64,000 nt of DNA from Euglena gracilis (Eukaryota; Euglenida; Euglenophyceae; Euglenales): NCBI GenBank assembly GCA_039621445.1, contig CP154954.1, forward strand, positions 23,386,954 to 23,450,953, in the 5' to 3' direction. This document shows, piece after piece, positions 11,801 to 20,160 of this stretch; position 1 is the stretch's first letter; the number at the start of each line of letters is the position of its first letter. The notes beneath the pieces are model-generated. The model was not told the origin of the DNA. It saw nothing but the letters and a program-made list of their open reading frames with translations, and did no database searches. A program made the position numbers and the translations under genes.

Positions 11801-12452
11801 TCTTCGCCGGTGCTTTCTTCACCTCCTTCGCCGGTGCTTGTCTTTCTTGTGGTGGTGTCTTGTGGAGACTTGGTGATGCCTTCGGTGATGACGTTGTCGG
11901 TGTTGTTGATGGCGATGACGTCGATGCTGTCTTCGTTGCCGATGCCGTCGGCGTTGATGTGGTCGATGATGTCTTCGTTGCCGACGCCGTCGGCGTTGAT
12001 GAGGGCGATGATGTCACCTTCGCCTTCGGCACGCTCGGTGATGTTGATGGGGACGATGGTGTCGGCTTCGCCTTCGACACCTGCCGTAGGCAGGGTCTCT
12101 CCCCTTCCTTTGGAGACTTCCTGCCTCTTCTCTTTCTTTGGACCAGCCGCCATCCTTCTTCTTCATACTCCACCGCTCTTACCAGCCTCGTCCCTGGTGC
12201 GGATGTCAGCTGGGGGGTTGACTGCCGGTCCAGGCCCTTCCCCTTCACCTGGACGGCCCCGTCATTGCTGCGTCGATGTCGTCCCGGCCGCTTCTCCTTT
12301 GCCGGAACCTTTCTCGCCGCCTTTGCCTTTCCCCTTACCCTTGCCTTTGCCTTTTCCACCATCTTTCCCCTTGGCTTCGCCGCCTTTGCCGGTCCATCCT
12401 TCATTCCACGGCTGCTGGTTGCCTTTGCCTCGGCCAGCCCAGCCTTGGGCAT
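5847..12452 (-). CDS. Pol polyprotein: methyltransferase, protease, RT, RNase H, integrase, chromodomain
   Basis: 2,201 codons, open throughout. Residues 1-230 are Lys/Ala/Ser-rich and disordered. Residues 235-440 are a cytosine-5 methyltransferase (DLFSGTGS 238-245, SPPCTEYS 294-301 with catalytic Cys297, ENP 336-338). A retropepsin follows (DTG 503-505, ILGYPWL 581-587). RT has VDLRDAF (Asp816) and YFDD (877-880). RNase H has Asp1044, Glu1099 and Asp1123. A linker of about 220 residues rich in Ala and Pro (1,220-1,440) precedes an integrase with an HHCC-like region near 1,502-1,543 and D1573, D1637, E1673 (35 residues between the last two). A chromodomain (about 1,867-1,905, EWEVEAVV...FLVKWLGY) follows. 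The first 190 nt overlap the gag end in another frame, so expression probably needs a frameshift; +1 fits the geometry. Confidence 0.93.
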   Translation of the reverse strand: MPKAGLAEAKATSSRGMKDGPAKAAKPRGKMVEKAKARVRGKAKAARKVPAKEKRPGRHRRSNDGAVQVKGKGLDRQSTPQLTSAPGTRLVRAVEYEEEGWRLVQRKRRGRKSPKEGERPCLRQVSKAKPTPSSPSTSPSVPKAKVTSSPSSTPTASATKTSSTTSTPTASATKTASTSSPSTTPTTSSPKASPSLHKTPPQERQAPAKEVKKAPAKKEKKEPVKKAAKEEKERWALDLFSGTGSVRRALEKMGFKVISVDWDEKWKPDIVADVRKWRYWEQYAPGYFEVIAASPPCTEYSAALTTRKRRLRMADAVVKATRELVEYLAPTRWWIENPRFGLLRWRRVLRGVRYVDIDYCRFAEYGYRKPTRFWVSDAMAKELDDVICGGKCGSMVEGPDGVRRHRLQLGGSGGERRCTREEAYRIPEGVVRYLCLGEKAREEVAAAEEAKKVRKVVVRPWQHLPNRPFTVGRMEHRGGCYQLLMDVEVEAGGMKIQAKALIDTGAQTSLVKKELFPESVFHAATRPLVLRTVSGEALPGGQREAELKLSFAAQTDDEERRPRTWTTKVVAYDGCISTDLILGYPWLRENRLDVQPWRDTLQLHADPKWILRRRGDEEKKEEDGDEDEDELDGYLSTVKKMRQLTTDEAAVREVAMMLKEAEEAAKAVRGVVETEDDVDHPLARQLRDEIINEFEGRVFRERVWPCPPARGTHGKAVLRLKPGATPVVGRIINLKGERLEALREMERECLADGKLEAGRGPWRAAAFPIRKKSGKWRLVCDYSLTNKMLQMDSYPLPLTEDIVSEQAKCEIFSTVDLRDAFHQVAMAEESRPITNIHLPGGLWQWTVWPQGINVGPALLQRDIDATCRNVSAHTHPYFDDILVSTRRLPGWSDEELIRRHAGDLRETLRALEADRWVADKKKAQLFRKRAEFVGHVLGEGKRVPASGKLAAVQRWQPPANVTSLRAFLGLCNYYSGYVRMYSELAAPLQEKLKLPRDLSRAGSKHPIVWSAAELEAFEKLKAALVADLELWHVDMNKPFVLRTDASDYAVGAVLEQLPKVEGIPSVEELLKPGASVAVGFMSRKLTEGQRLRWDTSYKETYAVVSALDKWGGYITGQKVLVLTDHRSLESWYKEHVARGAGPQGRRARWHSKLNEHMVEVVYVPGEKNEVGDALSRWAYPASQEYRDSCWHGTAADAEEMEQQIREEKAAERSCPKAVHPVDKVCPLPTANAASPSSPAGTPAATAASAGTPASEVAPAGIPAAGSPAIRPPPPPHPTAPAATAAPTVRVPSATALASPGQPEQPQHPALSAQPKQQQQPATPRTVRFSVRPAAAPAAAPAVRSPSAEQASSPPAASARSILPSAAIAVTTRSQAVATPLVTVVPKKPAEGAVPSAGPPKVGGHPSPPAVPPVAAAVPPVAAAVPPAAATPAAAPQEEDQDLMAMDWSEAYEKCPTFKEPWQAIKRGRPWPTGYRKEAGKLVKDSVWCVPDALTERAIREQHRASGHVGGERLLDEASRNFQFAVPSRARELAGKILAVCEFCQASEHPHQPLRLRITPTPVPPHVMCSVSVDLFQMPEVEVEGGKLVNVFAACIDRHSGWAIATVHHTRGLTAEAVAKAMYEQWAQFGVPSVITSDRGPHFVGAWWRAMCARLGVRHAFSQAYHHEGNARAEVLGAQIQKRLRKMKAAEGVEWPEALPRALRTLHDSAGPSGLSPFQVLFGRERWYGGVPYQPPTRAEDAVAFFERMQDIDHRVAKILNEEHAKTAEAVNKRRKELPELEINDKVWYLRPRTRTGEKLETYWIGPCVVAERTSEHTYVLQMEDGRKQVAHRSQIKSYRHDPALMGPPLRLFHFRQSRPEEGSRLDEWEVEAVVTHRRDANGDLEFLVKWLGYEEKTWEPLRHFFHRYASPIVSYFVEHDIKEDIMKYLSRFPEEAHIAICHAVEIEKEKEKEFGLSWEEPPEEWMWQDPEDGDVCREGDDSAGDDDEGDGGDEGDRDQEDGGDVGPAGPQQAAHPRYPVRVHRQPASGKRPVSVRSASARDVLSRASLAPAPPSTTPSLPISHAYPPRSPGVPQRPGPRVSPAPTGRGRRPRVSTRRDAPARDPPLPPGGPVPVHPHDPSLRRGGTTTGGVPLHGHGATRPFLPNKEATPAPCPHPMGKWKRPGVNLGFSPWWSCSSSSFCSFPSPSTLRTGGWQRARRS
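11133..11750 (-). other. Cytosine-5 DNA methyltransferase domain within pol
   Basis: About 206 residues. The order of motifs is that of C5-MTases: AdoMet-binding DLFSGTGS, an acidic SVDWDE loop, the catalytic ASPPCTEYS motif IV, WWIENP as motif VI, then DYCRFAEYGYRKPTRFWVS. The ENP (not ENV) form and the lack of a large recognition domain resemble small phage or large-virus-type methylases rather than host DNMT1 or DNMT3. All catalytic residues I can judge are present, so activity is plausible. It sits upstream of the protease in one frame with no stop, which makes it part of the polyprotein. Confidence 0.88.
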
Positions 12453-15126
12453 CGTTGGAGTCCTTGGTCTCGTCCACCTTCTTCGCTTCTCCTTCCTTTT
12501 CTTTCTTCACCGCTTCCTTCTTCACTTCCTTGATGTTGGACTCCTCCTGGACTCCTTGATTGGCCTTGGTGTCGGTCTCGTCATCTTCATCTTCGACATC
12601 CACTTCCCGCTGCCATCTTGTGGGTGCCGCCGGTTTGCGGTGGGCCGGCTCGGGGTCGCCCATGGTGGCGGCCCGCTGGTCCACCCTCAGCCACCGCACC
12701 ATGAGGTCGTTGACTTGGGTGGCGGTGAACTCCACGGTGTCCGGGGCCACCCGGACCTCCACCAGACAGCTTCTGCCGGTCGTACACCACCTTGATGGCC
12801 GCCCGGTGGTCATCGTCCGCCGAGACCACCTTGATTCTTCTGCCTTGACGATCCACTTTCTTCGGCACGACGCCCGTCTCCTCCACCACCATCTCCGTCG
12901 CCTCCGCCACCGTCACATCCTCCGGTAGGCCTTCCAGGACCAGCGCCGCGTGGTCACGGCGCCGATCCTCTTCATGGGCCAGCCGCTTCCTCCATGGCTG
13001 ACCCAGCTGGTCCACCACCAGGCGGGCTAGCTCCACGTCCGTCACCGATATGCATCGCTGGGGGGGGGGGGAGGGGGAGGGGGGGGGGCGGGGTGTGGGG
13101 GTGGGGTTGGGCGGGTGTGGGGGCTTGTGGGTACGGGGGGGGTGGAGGGGGGGGGGCTTTCTTTCTTTCGGGGGGGGGGGGGGTGGGGGGGGGGGGGGGG
13201 GGGGGGGGGGTGGGGGGGGGGGGCGGGGGGGGGGGGGGGGGACAGCGCCTTGGCGTTGGCGAAGTACTCCCGCCACTCGCGCTCCATCAGCTTGCCCCGC
13301 GTCACCACCTTGAGGTGACGGAGCTTCCTTCGTAGTGCTTCTCGGTCGTCTCCACCCAGCTCCAGGTCCAGCCTCGCCCACAGCTCCTCGAACGGCATCT
13401 CGGGGTAGGTCTCCACCATCAGGTCGATGTGCAACGCCGTCGCCTCGTCCACCGTACTCCGCAGCAGCGCCACCCACTGCGCCTCGCTGAGGAGGGGGAC
13501 CATCCCCTCCACCTCGCGGAGGTAGGGGAGCCACCGCCGCCTCCATTGGGGCCAGTCCTCGGCGTTACCCGAGAACCGGCCCGGATGCCTCCCCCCGAGC
13601 GCATCCAGGAGGTGCGGTGGCAGGATCTGCAGCTGGGGAGCCCCCAACGGCAGGGTGGTTGCTTGGACTTCTCGGATGGCGGTTCCCCTCACGGGTGCGG
13701 GCACGCTCGCCCCCGCACGCATGGGGGCGGCGGTGCTGGCGGGTCGCGATGCCGGTGCATATGGATGCGACGACAGTGCGGACTGCTGCACTTGCGCGCG
13801 GGACGGTTGCGGATGGGATGGTGCACGTTGGGCCGCGGAGGACGACGGTGGACGCTGGGACACGGACAGCGGCTCTGCTCGGATGACAGCGGTGCTCGGT
13901 CACCGGGGAAATGCATATGCGGATTGCGGCATGGATATCCCTTCCCTTGCCGGGCGCGCGGTGGTTGACGATGAGGACCGCTCAGCCGGGGCTCGGGCCG
14001 CCCCCGCCGAAGCAGGCTGGGGGGCAGACTGGCAGGGATCGGCTGCCCTTCGGGTTGGCGGCGTGGTCTGAGCCGCCGAGGACACCGGGGGTCCCCCGGC
14101 TTGGCGGAGACTGGACATCTTGACAGACCACTGCTTGATCTCCTCCTTCGCCATCTGAATCTCCCTGAACAGCGCCGTCACCACTTGGTCCACTTCCCGG
14201 AGGGCCTTCTCCAAGTACACCCTGCACTTGCCCTCCAACTCCACGGAAATCCGGTCGGCCAGCTTGTTGAAATACTGTACCTGCAACGCCGGGATCTCGG
14301 TCTTGGAGTTGAGCTCCATCCGCTGCAGTCGCTCCTCCATCTGCCGCACCACCGTGGCGATCTCCTCCCGCGTCACCATGGCTCCCCGGAGACGGGCCAC
14401 CTCCACTGCCGTTTCCGGGTCCACCACCCGGGCCGCACCCTCGCCGGGGCCGGCACGCACCATCGCCGTCAAGCCTTGCACCTCTGCCTCGCGGCATCGG
14501 TGCTCAGCCTGCACGGCGGCGATTGCTTGGGCCGCCTCATCCGCCGCCTTTCGGGCGGCCGCCTTGGCTTGCGCCACTTGGCCCTCGAGCCGTCCGTGCT
14601 GGGCTTGGATGGTCTCCATGAACTGCGCGATGACCTTGCCTTGCCCCTCCGCAACTTGCCGATAGGCCGCCGCGGACGCATCCTTCGTGGCCTTGATCTC
14701 CTTGTCCATCTCCTCCAGCGCCGCGGTTGGCCAGTCATCCCACATCTCCCGGGTGCGGTTGCCCAGGAGGTCGAGCTGGGCCACCACCTGCCCGAGACTC
14801 GCCTCCACGGCGTCGATGCGGCTCGTCAACCACACCGCCACCGCCTCCGACACCCCGGGATACTCGTCCTGCATGGGCTGGTCTTGTACCGGGACTTCAT
14901 CCCCGGCACCAATCTCCTCCTGGTACATCTCGGGGGCCATATCTTCCTCGTATCCCTCACCTGCGGGCTCCGCCTCGTCGTACATCTCGAGGGTCTGCTC
15001 GTACGTCTCCTCTGCCTGGTCATACTCCACACCCGCCGCGTCCTCGTCCATCTCATCCACAATCCTTGGCATCTTGAGCGGCCGGTGGGGCGATGAGGCT
15101 TCGGAAAAGGGGTTCGTTCCCCCCAC
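12262..15126 (-). pseudogene. Gag polyprotein (broken)
   Basis: The start at 15,126 opens an acidic N-terminus (MGGTNPF...), then a coiled coil rich in Ala, Glu and Gln (about residues 90-260) and further helices. An in-frame TGA at 13,900-13,902 interrupts it; the same frame continues with a Ser/Pro linker and a gag capsid-like core (FSGNAEDWPQWRRRWLPYL, about 13,530-13,590). A run of 180 bases, almost all G on the + strand, at 13,061-13,243 follows, after which the frame changes. A conserved block with LVLEGLPEDVTVAEATEMV then leads, with another frame change near 12,780, to a Lys/Gly-rich tail (repeated GKGK) ending at 12,262. No zinc knuckle is visible; the basic tail probably binds RNA. 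Its end overlaps pol. Confidence 0.75.
13061..13243. repeat. Poly-G tract in gag
   Basis: About 180 bp that are nearly all G on the + strand with scattered A, T and C, giving a poly-Pro stretch in the gag frame. The reading frame differs on its two sides. It may be a true expanded tract or an assembly error; length and frame are unreliable. Confidence 0.8.
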
Positions 15127-15686
15127 ACCCTTTGATCCCCCTTGCGGCTCCCTCTGGGGGTGGTGGTGGGGGAGAACAGCAGCGCCGCTCCCGCCGCGGC
15201 CAGCAGCGGGAAGCGGGCCCGCAGCGGCGTGGCGTCCCGCGGGGACTCCAGCTCCGGCAGCTGGAGCGGCACCAGCGCGAACGCCGCCGCGGTCGCCGCC
15301 GCGGACGCCGCCGCGGACCCCCCCGGGGACGGCGTGGCTGCTGGGGTGGTGCGCAGGGAGTGGGACAGGTACGAGGGTGGGGATGGGGTGGACAGGATGG
15401 GAAATGTGAGCTGGAGTGGGAATGGGAGCTGGGGGTTTGGGCTTATCGCCTTTTCTTGAGCGGGGCTAGGTGGGGAAATGGGGGATTCTTTTTCTGCTGT
15501 GCACGCTGAGGGGGACTGAGCAGCGGCATGCGTGTGCGGGGGATTGGGATTGGGTATGGGGCGGTCTTTTTCATTTGGGGGAGTCCCATGGTGGGGGACA
15601 CCCACCACCGGGGCGGGGTGAGCCTGGGGAGCCGGATCCATCTTGTCGGTGTGATTTGTTCCCAGGAAATTTTGTTCTGTGAAAAA
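15127..15686 (-). other. Untranslated leader of the chromovirus
   Basis: 560 bp between the PBS and the gag start, with a GC-rich part at 15,170-15,330. Overlapping ORFs in other frames show no recognisable protein. Packaging and dimerisation signals would be expected here but cannot be read by eye. Confidence 0.6.
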
Positions 15687-15698
15687 CCTCTGCTACCA
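15687..15698 (-). other. Primer-binding site
   Basis: The + strand reads CCTCTGCTACCA, the 3' end of an animal-type initiator tRNA-Met including CCA. On the element strand this is TGGTAGCAGAGG, directly after the 5' LTR (one base shared). Confidence 0.88.
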
Positions 15699-16336
15699 GT
15701 TTCCCGAATGGTGTTGTTTTTGCCCAGCCTTCACTCCCGGGGGTCCGTGAGGGGGTACCGGCGGGGTGGGGGGTAGGCGCGATGGGCTCTGGGGAGAGGG
15801 GTAGGTTCGGGATACTCCCCTTCCCACGTAGGATTTTTTCCCGGGGACCGAAGGCCCTCCTTTTTGGGGAGTGGTTGGAGGGGGGAGTCCGGCTTGGCGT
15901 CCCTTCCGGCAGTGGGGGGGTTTAGGAAAAGGCCTGGTTAGCCTCCCCTAGGCTTCAGATACCCCAGCACCAACACCTTTTTGGCTTGTACTGCTCTCCT
16001 GCGCCAGCAGATAGCCAATCTTTTTTGTAATCTTTTGCTTGCTCCGCCCTTGGGATTTTGATTTTCTTGAACTTTTGCACTTTCTTGGCTCCAGTGCCTT
16101 TCCTTGAATTCCCTTGAAATTCCTTGAAAATTGATATAATTTGACCTTGGTCTTGATTCAGCAGGCACAATCTTGAATTGAAACCATAGATAAGAAAGAG
16201 GGAGCCTGCAGTAAAAAACAGAACAGTTAGAGAGCGGTTTGCGCTATTTTGATGCTGAATTAGCGCAGTGGTTCGCTATATACAACAGCAGGCTGTAATA
16301 GTGGCAATAGAAGGTGCAGCGGCCGGTCCGCCAACT
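15698..16336 (-). repeat. 5' LTR of the methyltransferase chromovirus
   Basis: 639 bp, matching 3,835-4,474. On the element strand it begins AGTTGGCGG at 16,336, with a TATATA box at 16,277-16,282, and ends GGAAACT next to the PBS. It should contain the element's promoter. Confidence 0.92.
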
Positions 16337-16340
16337 GGAT
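16337..16340. repeat. Target-site duplication, right copy (GGAT)
   Basis: Partner of 3,831-3,834. The LINE frame continues with GGC at 16,341. Confidence 0.85.
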
Positions 16341-18406
16341 GGCACGCGACCAATTGCAGCTGGGGAATGCCTGCGCCGATTGGTGGGCAAATATTTGATG
16401 AGGCACCCAAACATCAGGGACCGCCTTAAAGAACTGCAGCCACTACAATGCGGTGTAGGGGTCCAGGGGGCATGTGAACTCATTGCTATGGGACTGCAGC
16501 AAGAAGTAAATCACCTGCACATGCAACAGGACAGCACCTGGTCTTTGTTACAGGTAGATTTCAGCAATGCTTTTAATTGCGTAAAAACAAAGACAGTCCT
16601 TGCTGAAGTGCCTAAACGCTGCCCGGAGGCGTACGTTTGGTTCGAGAGTTGCTACGCCGAACACAGCCCGCTCTTTTGTGGGTCATCACACCTTCGGGGT
16701 GCCTCTGGCGTACAACAAGGGGACCCTTGTGGCCCAGCCGGATTCGCCTTGGCGTTGCAATCTCTCGTCGAGTCCTTGCAAGACGTGGTGCCACTGCAAT
16801 TGTGGTATTTGGATGATGGACACATCCTGGGAACCCTCCCACAATTACATGCAGCAATTACAGAAATTCAACGACAGGGGACGCTACTAGGCATACACCT
16901 CAACGCAAAAAAATGCCGCCTGTGGGGCCCTGCAGCAACAGAAGCCAATCGTGCTGAAATGCCGCCAAACAGCCCACTTCGTGCAGTCCCAATCGTGAAC
17001 TACTCCCCTAATTCTGGTGTACGGGCCCTGGGAATCTCGGTATGCCATCCACAAAGCGGTGGCTTTGCGGGGGAAAGTGTCGGCTGAACGTGCAACAGGT
17101 GTGCAGAAAGCTTGCCGGGCCCTTTTGAACCTGCCGCAAGCCCATATTCAGTTCTGTCTCTTACGAACGTGCCTAGATGCATGCAAAGTTAATGACCTCG
17201 TGCGTGCAACAGAACTGGGGCAGGCAAATGACGCATGTGCTCTGTTGACCAAAGAAATCAGGAACACAATGAGCAACATTGTTGGATCCCCAATCGATGA
17301 CAACCAATGGGCTCAGGCCACCCTACCCGTGCGTCATGGCGGACTCGGAATTCGGGACCCATCACTGGAACGTCTCCCAGCACGTATATCCGGCATTGTG
17401 ACGTTTGTCAGCAATGGCAGACGCACCCTGGGCCTGGCAGACCGAGGAGTACCGAAAGACACTGCGGAGTTCCTGTCCTCTGCCAACTCCATCCTCGAAG
17501 GAACTCCCCCAACGCAAACATGGGCCGCGGATGTATCACTGCTGAACGAAGCCCAAAGCCCTCACATTCAACAGAAGTGGTGGGGTGAATGCTTTGCGAA
17601 ACAACGACAAAAAGTATTATCCTCTAACCTTCACGGTCAAGACGCCGTCCGGTTCGCAAGCCAACAGCGGCCCCACGCAATGGCCTGGGCTTCTGTCACA
17701 CCATCCTCTGGACTGAAAACATTGGTCGCTTCTGCCGAATTCAAAGGATTTCTAAAGTGGTCACTGGGAGCACCAGTTTGTCCACCAACGGGATCAACGT
17801 GCCCACGCTGCACCAAGCCAATGGACAACCTGGGTAATCACCTTGTATGCTGCAGCTCAAATGGCATCACGCGGCGACATGGTGCAATCCAGGAATTTGT
17901 GTTCCAACTGGCACATGATGCTGGGTTTACTGCAAAAAAAAGAACAAGGAGGTCCAGAGAGAACACGCCCGGGCGATCTCCTCATCAGCAGACTTGACGC
18001 CAATGGTCCTGGAGCAGTGGATATCACAGTGAGACACACAGCAGCACCGTACAGACCGTTGCGTGACACAGCTGAACTAACTTAATAGTATGAACGCCAA
18101 GAGAAGGAAAAACATTCAAAATATGACGCCACATGTGGGAGGATGGGATGGACCTGCATTCCATTTGTTGTTGACTGCTATGGCGGCCTAGGCCAAGAAG
18201 CGCTAACCTTAATGTCAACACTGATGAAACTTCTCCTCGGTCAACAAGATGCATGGTCAAAACGCAAAACTGAAGCCGACACATGGCAACTTCTATCAAT
18301 AACTGTTGCGCGAGAGATCGCGCGACAAGTAATCTGGGGACGGTATGCAGGCAACGACACAGATCCAGAAGTAACCAACACCATACACCAGCCGTATTGT
18401 CTGTAA
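16341..18406 (+). pseudogene. LINE reverse transcriptase core and endonuclease-like C-terminus
   Basis: The continuation of the LINE RT. Motif A is LQVDFSNAFNCV (near 16,553), motif B GVQQGDPCGPAG (near 16,707) and motif C YLDD (16,805-16,816), followed by GIHLNAKKCRLWGP. The frame closes at 17,087 and resumes one frame over (open from 17,017), so an indel lies near 17,020-17,085. The thumb region leads to CPRCTKPMDNLGNHLVCC (from about 17,800), a C-C-H-C cluster. After a second frame change near 17,960 comes RPGDLLIS and AVDITV, like the R(P)D...D core of the restriction-like endonuclease of R2/CRE-type LINEs. Two consecutive stops (TAA TAG, 18,083-18,088) precede GWTCIPFVVDCYGGLG in the same frame. 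Confidence 0.8.
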
Positions 18407-18690
18407 AGAAGACCACTACGACCCCTAGACCCAGAACAAACAATTGTCCTTAAACCATCCACAACTCGTCAAAAAAGTAAACAACGGTACCCAACCATCA
18501 GCAACCTGTGTCTCACATTGGCAAGAGAAGTGGCCCGCCAGCTGACTTGAGGAACAGTGGCGGAGCCATCTGGAACGGTGGATCCCACCACCCATTGCCC
18601 ATATGAAACGGAGTGAGCAATTTGACCGCAGGGCCGAAGACGCCATGACACACCAACCATACGCATAACCAACCACGAGACTAATTAAAC
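18407..18690 (+). other. LINE tail or remnant of a second LINE end
   Basis: The same frame continues past a TAA at 18,404 with readable sequence, including NLCLTLAREVARQLT near 18,510-18,555. This resembles LLSITVAREIARQVIWG at about 18,288-18,340 of the LINE just upstream. It is either a short internal duplication or the 3' end of a related LINE. Stops then become frequent. Confidence 0.4.
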
Positions 18691-19316
18691 CAAAAAAACA
18701 AGCAAATCACACCTTGCAACGAATGGACCAAGTCTACAAAGACGTCCAAACCCTTACCTCACCGAAAACAGAGCCTTCCCTGCGCCAACTCTCCAAAACC
18801 AAAACTTGTCGCAGCCACAACCTCAACACCCAACAGTCCCCATGGCCGTTCCATTGAACCTTCCCTGCCGCTGTACACTTTCCTCTCACACTCGCTATCC
18901 CCCCTCCGAACTGTGCCCTTCACCGCCGTTCTACTTCACCCTCGCCTCTCCCCCCTCCCACCTTGAGAACTTGCTATGTGCATTACTCTCACCCGCACAG
19001 GACTTCGGCTCGGAGTGATCCTCTTGAGTTTCAAAAAAACTTCCCCTCAGCCTGCACCCCTCTCACGACACTTGAAGCTTCCCGCCCTTCGCCTTCCGGG
19101 TTTCCTGGGAACCGGATGACACCCTCAGCCATTACCTTATCCACGGGGTCTCCCCATCTGTGCATAGCCTTCCCCCTCCTACACTTCAAATCCAGTAGGC
19201 TGCGCCACTGGTCGGTGGATTCGGTTCGCCCCACCACCGTCTTTGAGGATGCTGGGTTTCGGGGGGTTATTATTATAACGGCCAGAGGCAATTATTGATT
19301 TGGGACACCCGGGTGC
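18691..19316. other. No gene recognised
   Basis: Mixed-composition DNA without a convincing ORF; probably LINE 3' flank. Nothing further supported. Confidence 0.5.
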
Positions 19317-19727
19317 TTGTGTAACAGAAAGTGTAAACAGGCATCATACTCTCTCTGTAGCGACACAAACAAGAGTATGGACGATCCCGAACCAGACGAT
19401 CGTCGAGACCGGGGTAAACGAGGCCCGCCACAAGAACGACCCCCTCCAGGACCCCCAGAGGGTCAACCGCCCACCAAGCGGGCCAAGCCGGCGCCGCCTA
19501 CACAACGCGCCTTATCGGTGAGCTCCTCCTCACCCAGTTCGACGTCCTCTTCGTCAACATCATTGACATCATCCAGTACAGCCCCCAGCCCATCTGCCTC
19601 CTCCTCTTCCCCCTCCCTGGCTGCTGCTCCCTCCCAGGTTGAGCGCGCCATGGGTATGGGTGCCGCCGGGGGGTACACCCTGCCAGGCGACCCTTGGGTC
19701 CCCCTGCCAGCCAGCACCCCCAGCTGA
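19317..19727 (+). CDS. Small low-complexity ORF, uncertain
   Basis: 136 codons. A better start may be the ATG at 19,377 (MDDPEPDDRRDRGKRG). The product is charged at the N-terminus, then Pro-rich, then Ser/Thr-rich, and ends PASTPS. It has no domain I recognise. The Pro-rich opening is loosely like the start of gene X, and a truncated X copy lies just downstream on the other strand, but I cannot align them. It may simply be non-coding GC-rich sequence. Confidence 0.2.
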   Translation: MCNRKCKQASYSLCSDTNKSMDDPEPDDRRDRGKRGPPQERPPPGPPEGQPPTKRAKPAPPTQRALSVSSSSPSSTSSSSTSLTSSSTAPSPSASSSSPSLAAAPSQVERAMGMGAAGGYTLPGDPWVPLPASTPS

Positions 19728-20160
19728 CCCCTGGCATCCCCTGCAAAACCCAACTGCCAGCTGCAGCATATCAAGTTGTCCCTCAACAGGTGAAGCCTCC
19801 CAGCCACCGTGCCCCTAAGGGTCCCTCTGGCCCTCCCCTACAGGCTGCCCCCTCCCCCATCAGGCCCCCCTGTCCCATCAGGCCAAGGCCCACAGACAGC
19901 CCCAGTCCAAGGCCCCCCTGCCCCCCCCCCAGGCCAAGGCCCACAGACCACCCTTGTCCTTCCCACCAGCTGCCTCTTCCACTGGGACAGTACCAGCACC
20001 TGTGCCCCAGAGGATCTGGAAAGATGCCAGGGAACCACTGAGTGGTCGACATCTGCGAGAAGTCCCCTCAGTTTCAGGTGATTTTTTTGTTCCACAGGTC
20101 AAAACCCTATGGATCTACCCCCTCAGATCCTGTGTGGGCCCTGTGGGGTCCACCTGTGGA

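Larger units (their letters stand above)
3835..16336 (-). mobile_element. Complete Ty3/gypsy chromovirus carrying a DNA methyltransferase
   Basis: A 12,502-bp LTR retrotransposon on the - strand inside the LINE RT. In its own 5'-3' order: 5' LTR (16,336-15,698), PBS complementary to an initiator-tRNA 3' end, leader, gag, pol (methyltransferase, protease, RT, RNase H, integrase, chromodomain), a GC-rich 3' region, PPT and 3' LTR (4,474-3,835). It is flanked by GGAT duplications. The LTRs differ by four transitions and one T indel over about 640 bp (about 99% identity), so insertion is recent. Gag is broken by a TGA and by indels around a poly-G tract; pol is open. Confidence 0.95.
922..18690 (+). 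mobile_element. Decayed LINE with 2A-like motifs, split by an LTR element
   Basis: A non-LTR retrotransposon on the + strand. Order: an N-terminal region with four 2A-like motifs, a reverse transcriptase of the SSPGPSGLRP...H type, then a Cys/His cluster and an RPGD segment like the restriction-like endonuclease tail of site-specific LINEs. The RT is interrupted at 3,834/16,337 by a 12.5-kb LTR element; removing the insert and one GGAT copy restores the reading frame exactly. Other damage: frame changes near 2,290, 17,050 and 17,960, and stops from 18,083. The 5' end abuts satellite DNA at about 922. The 3' end is not defined; I see no poly(A) tail or target duplication for the LINE itself. 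Confidence 0.8.
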
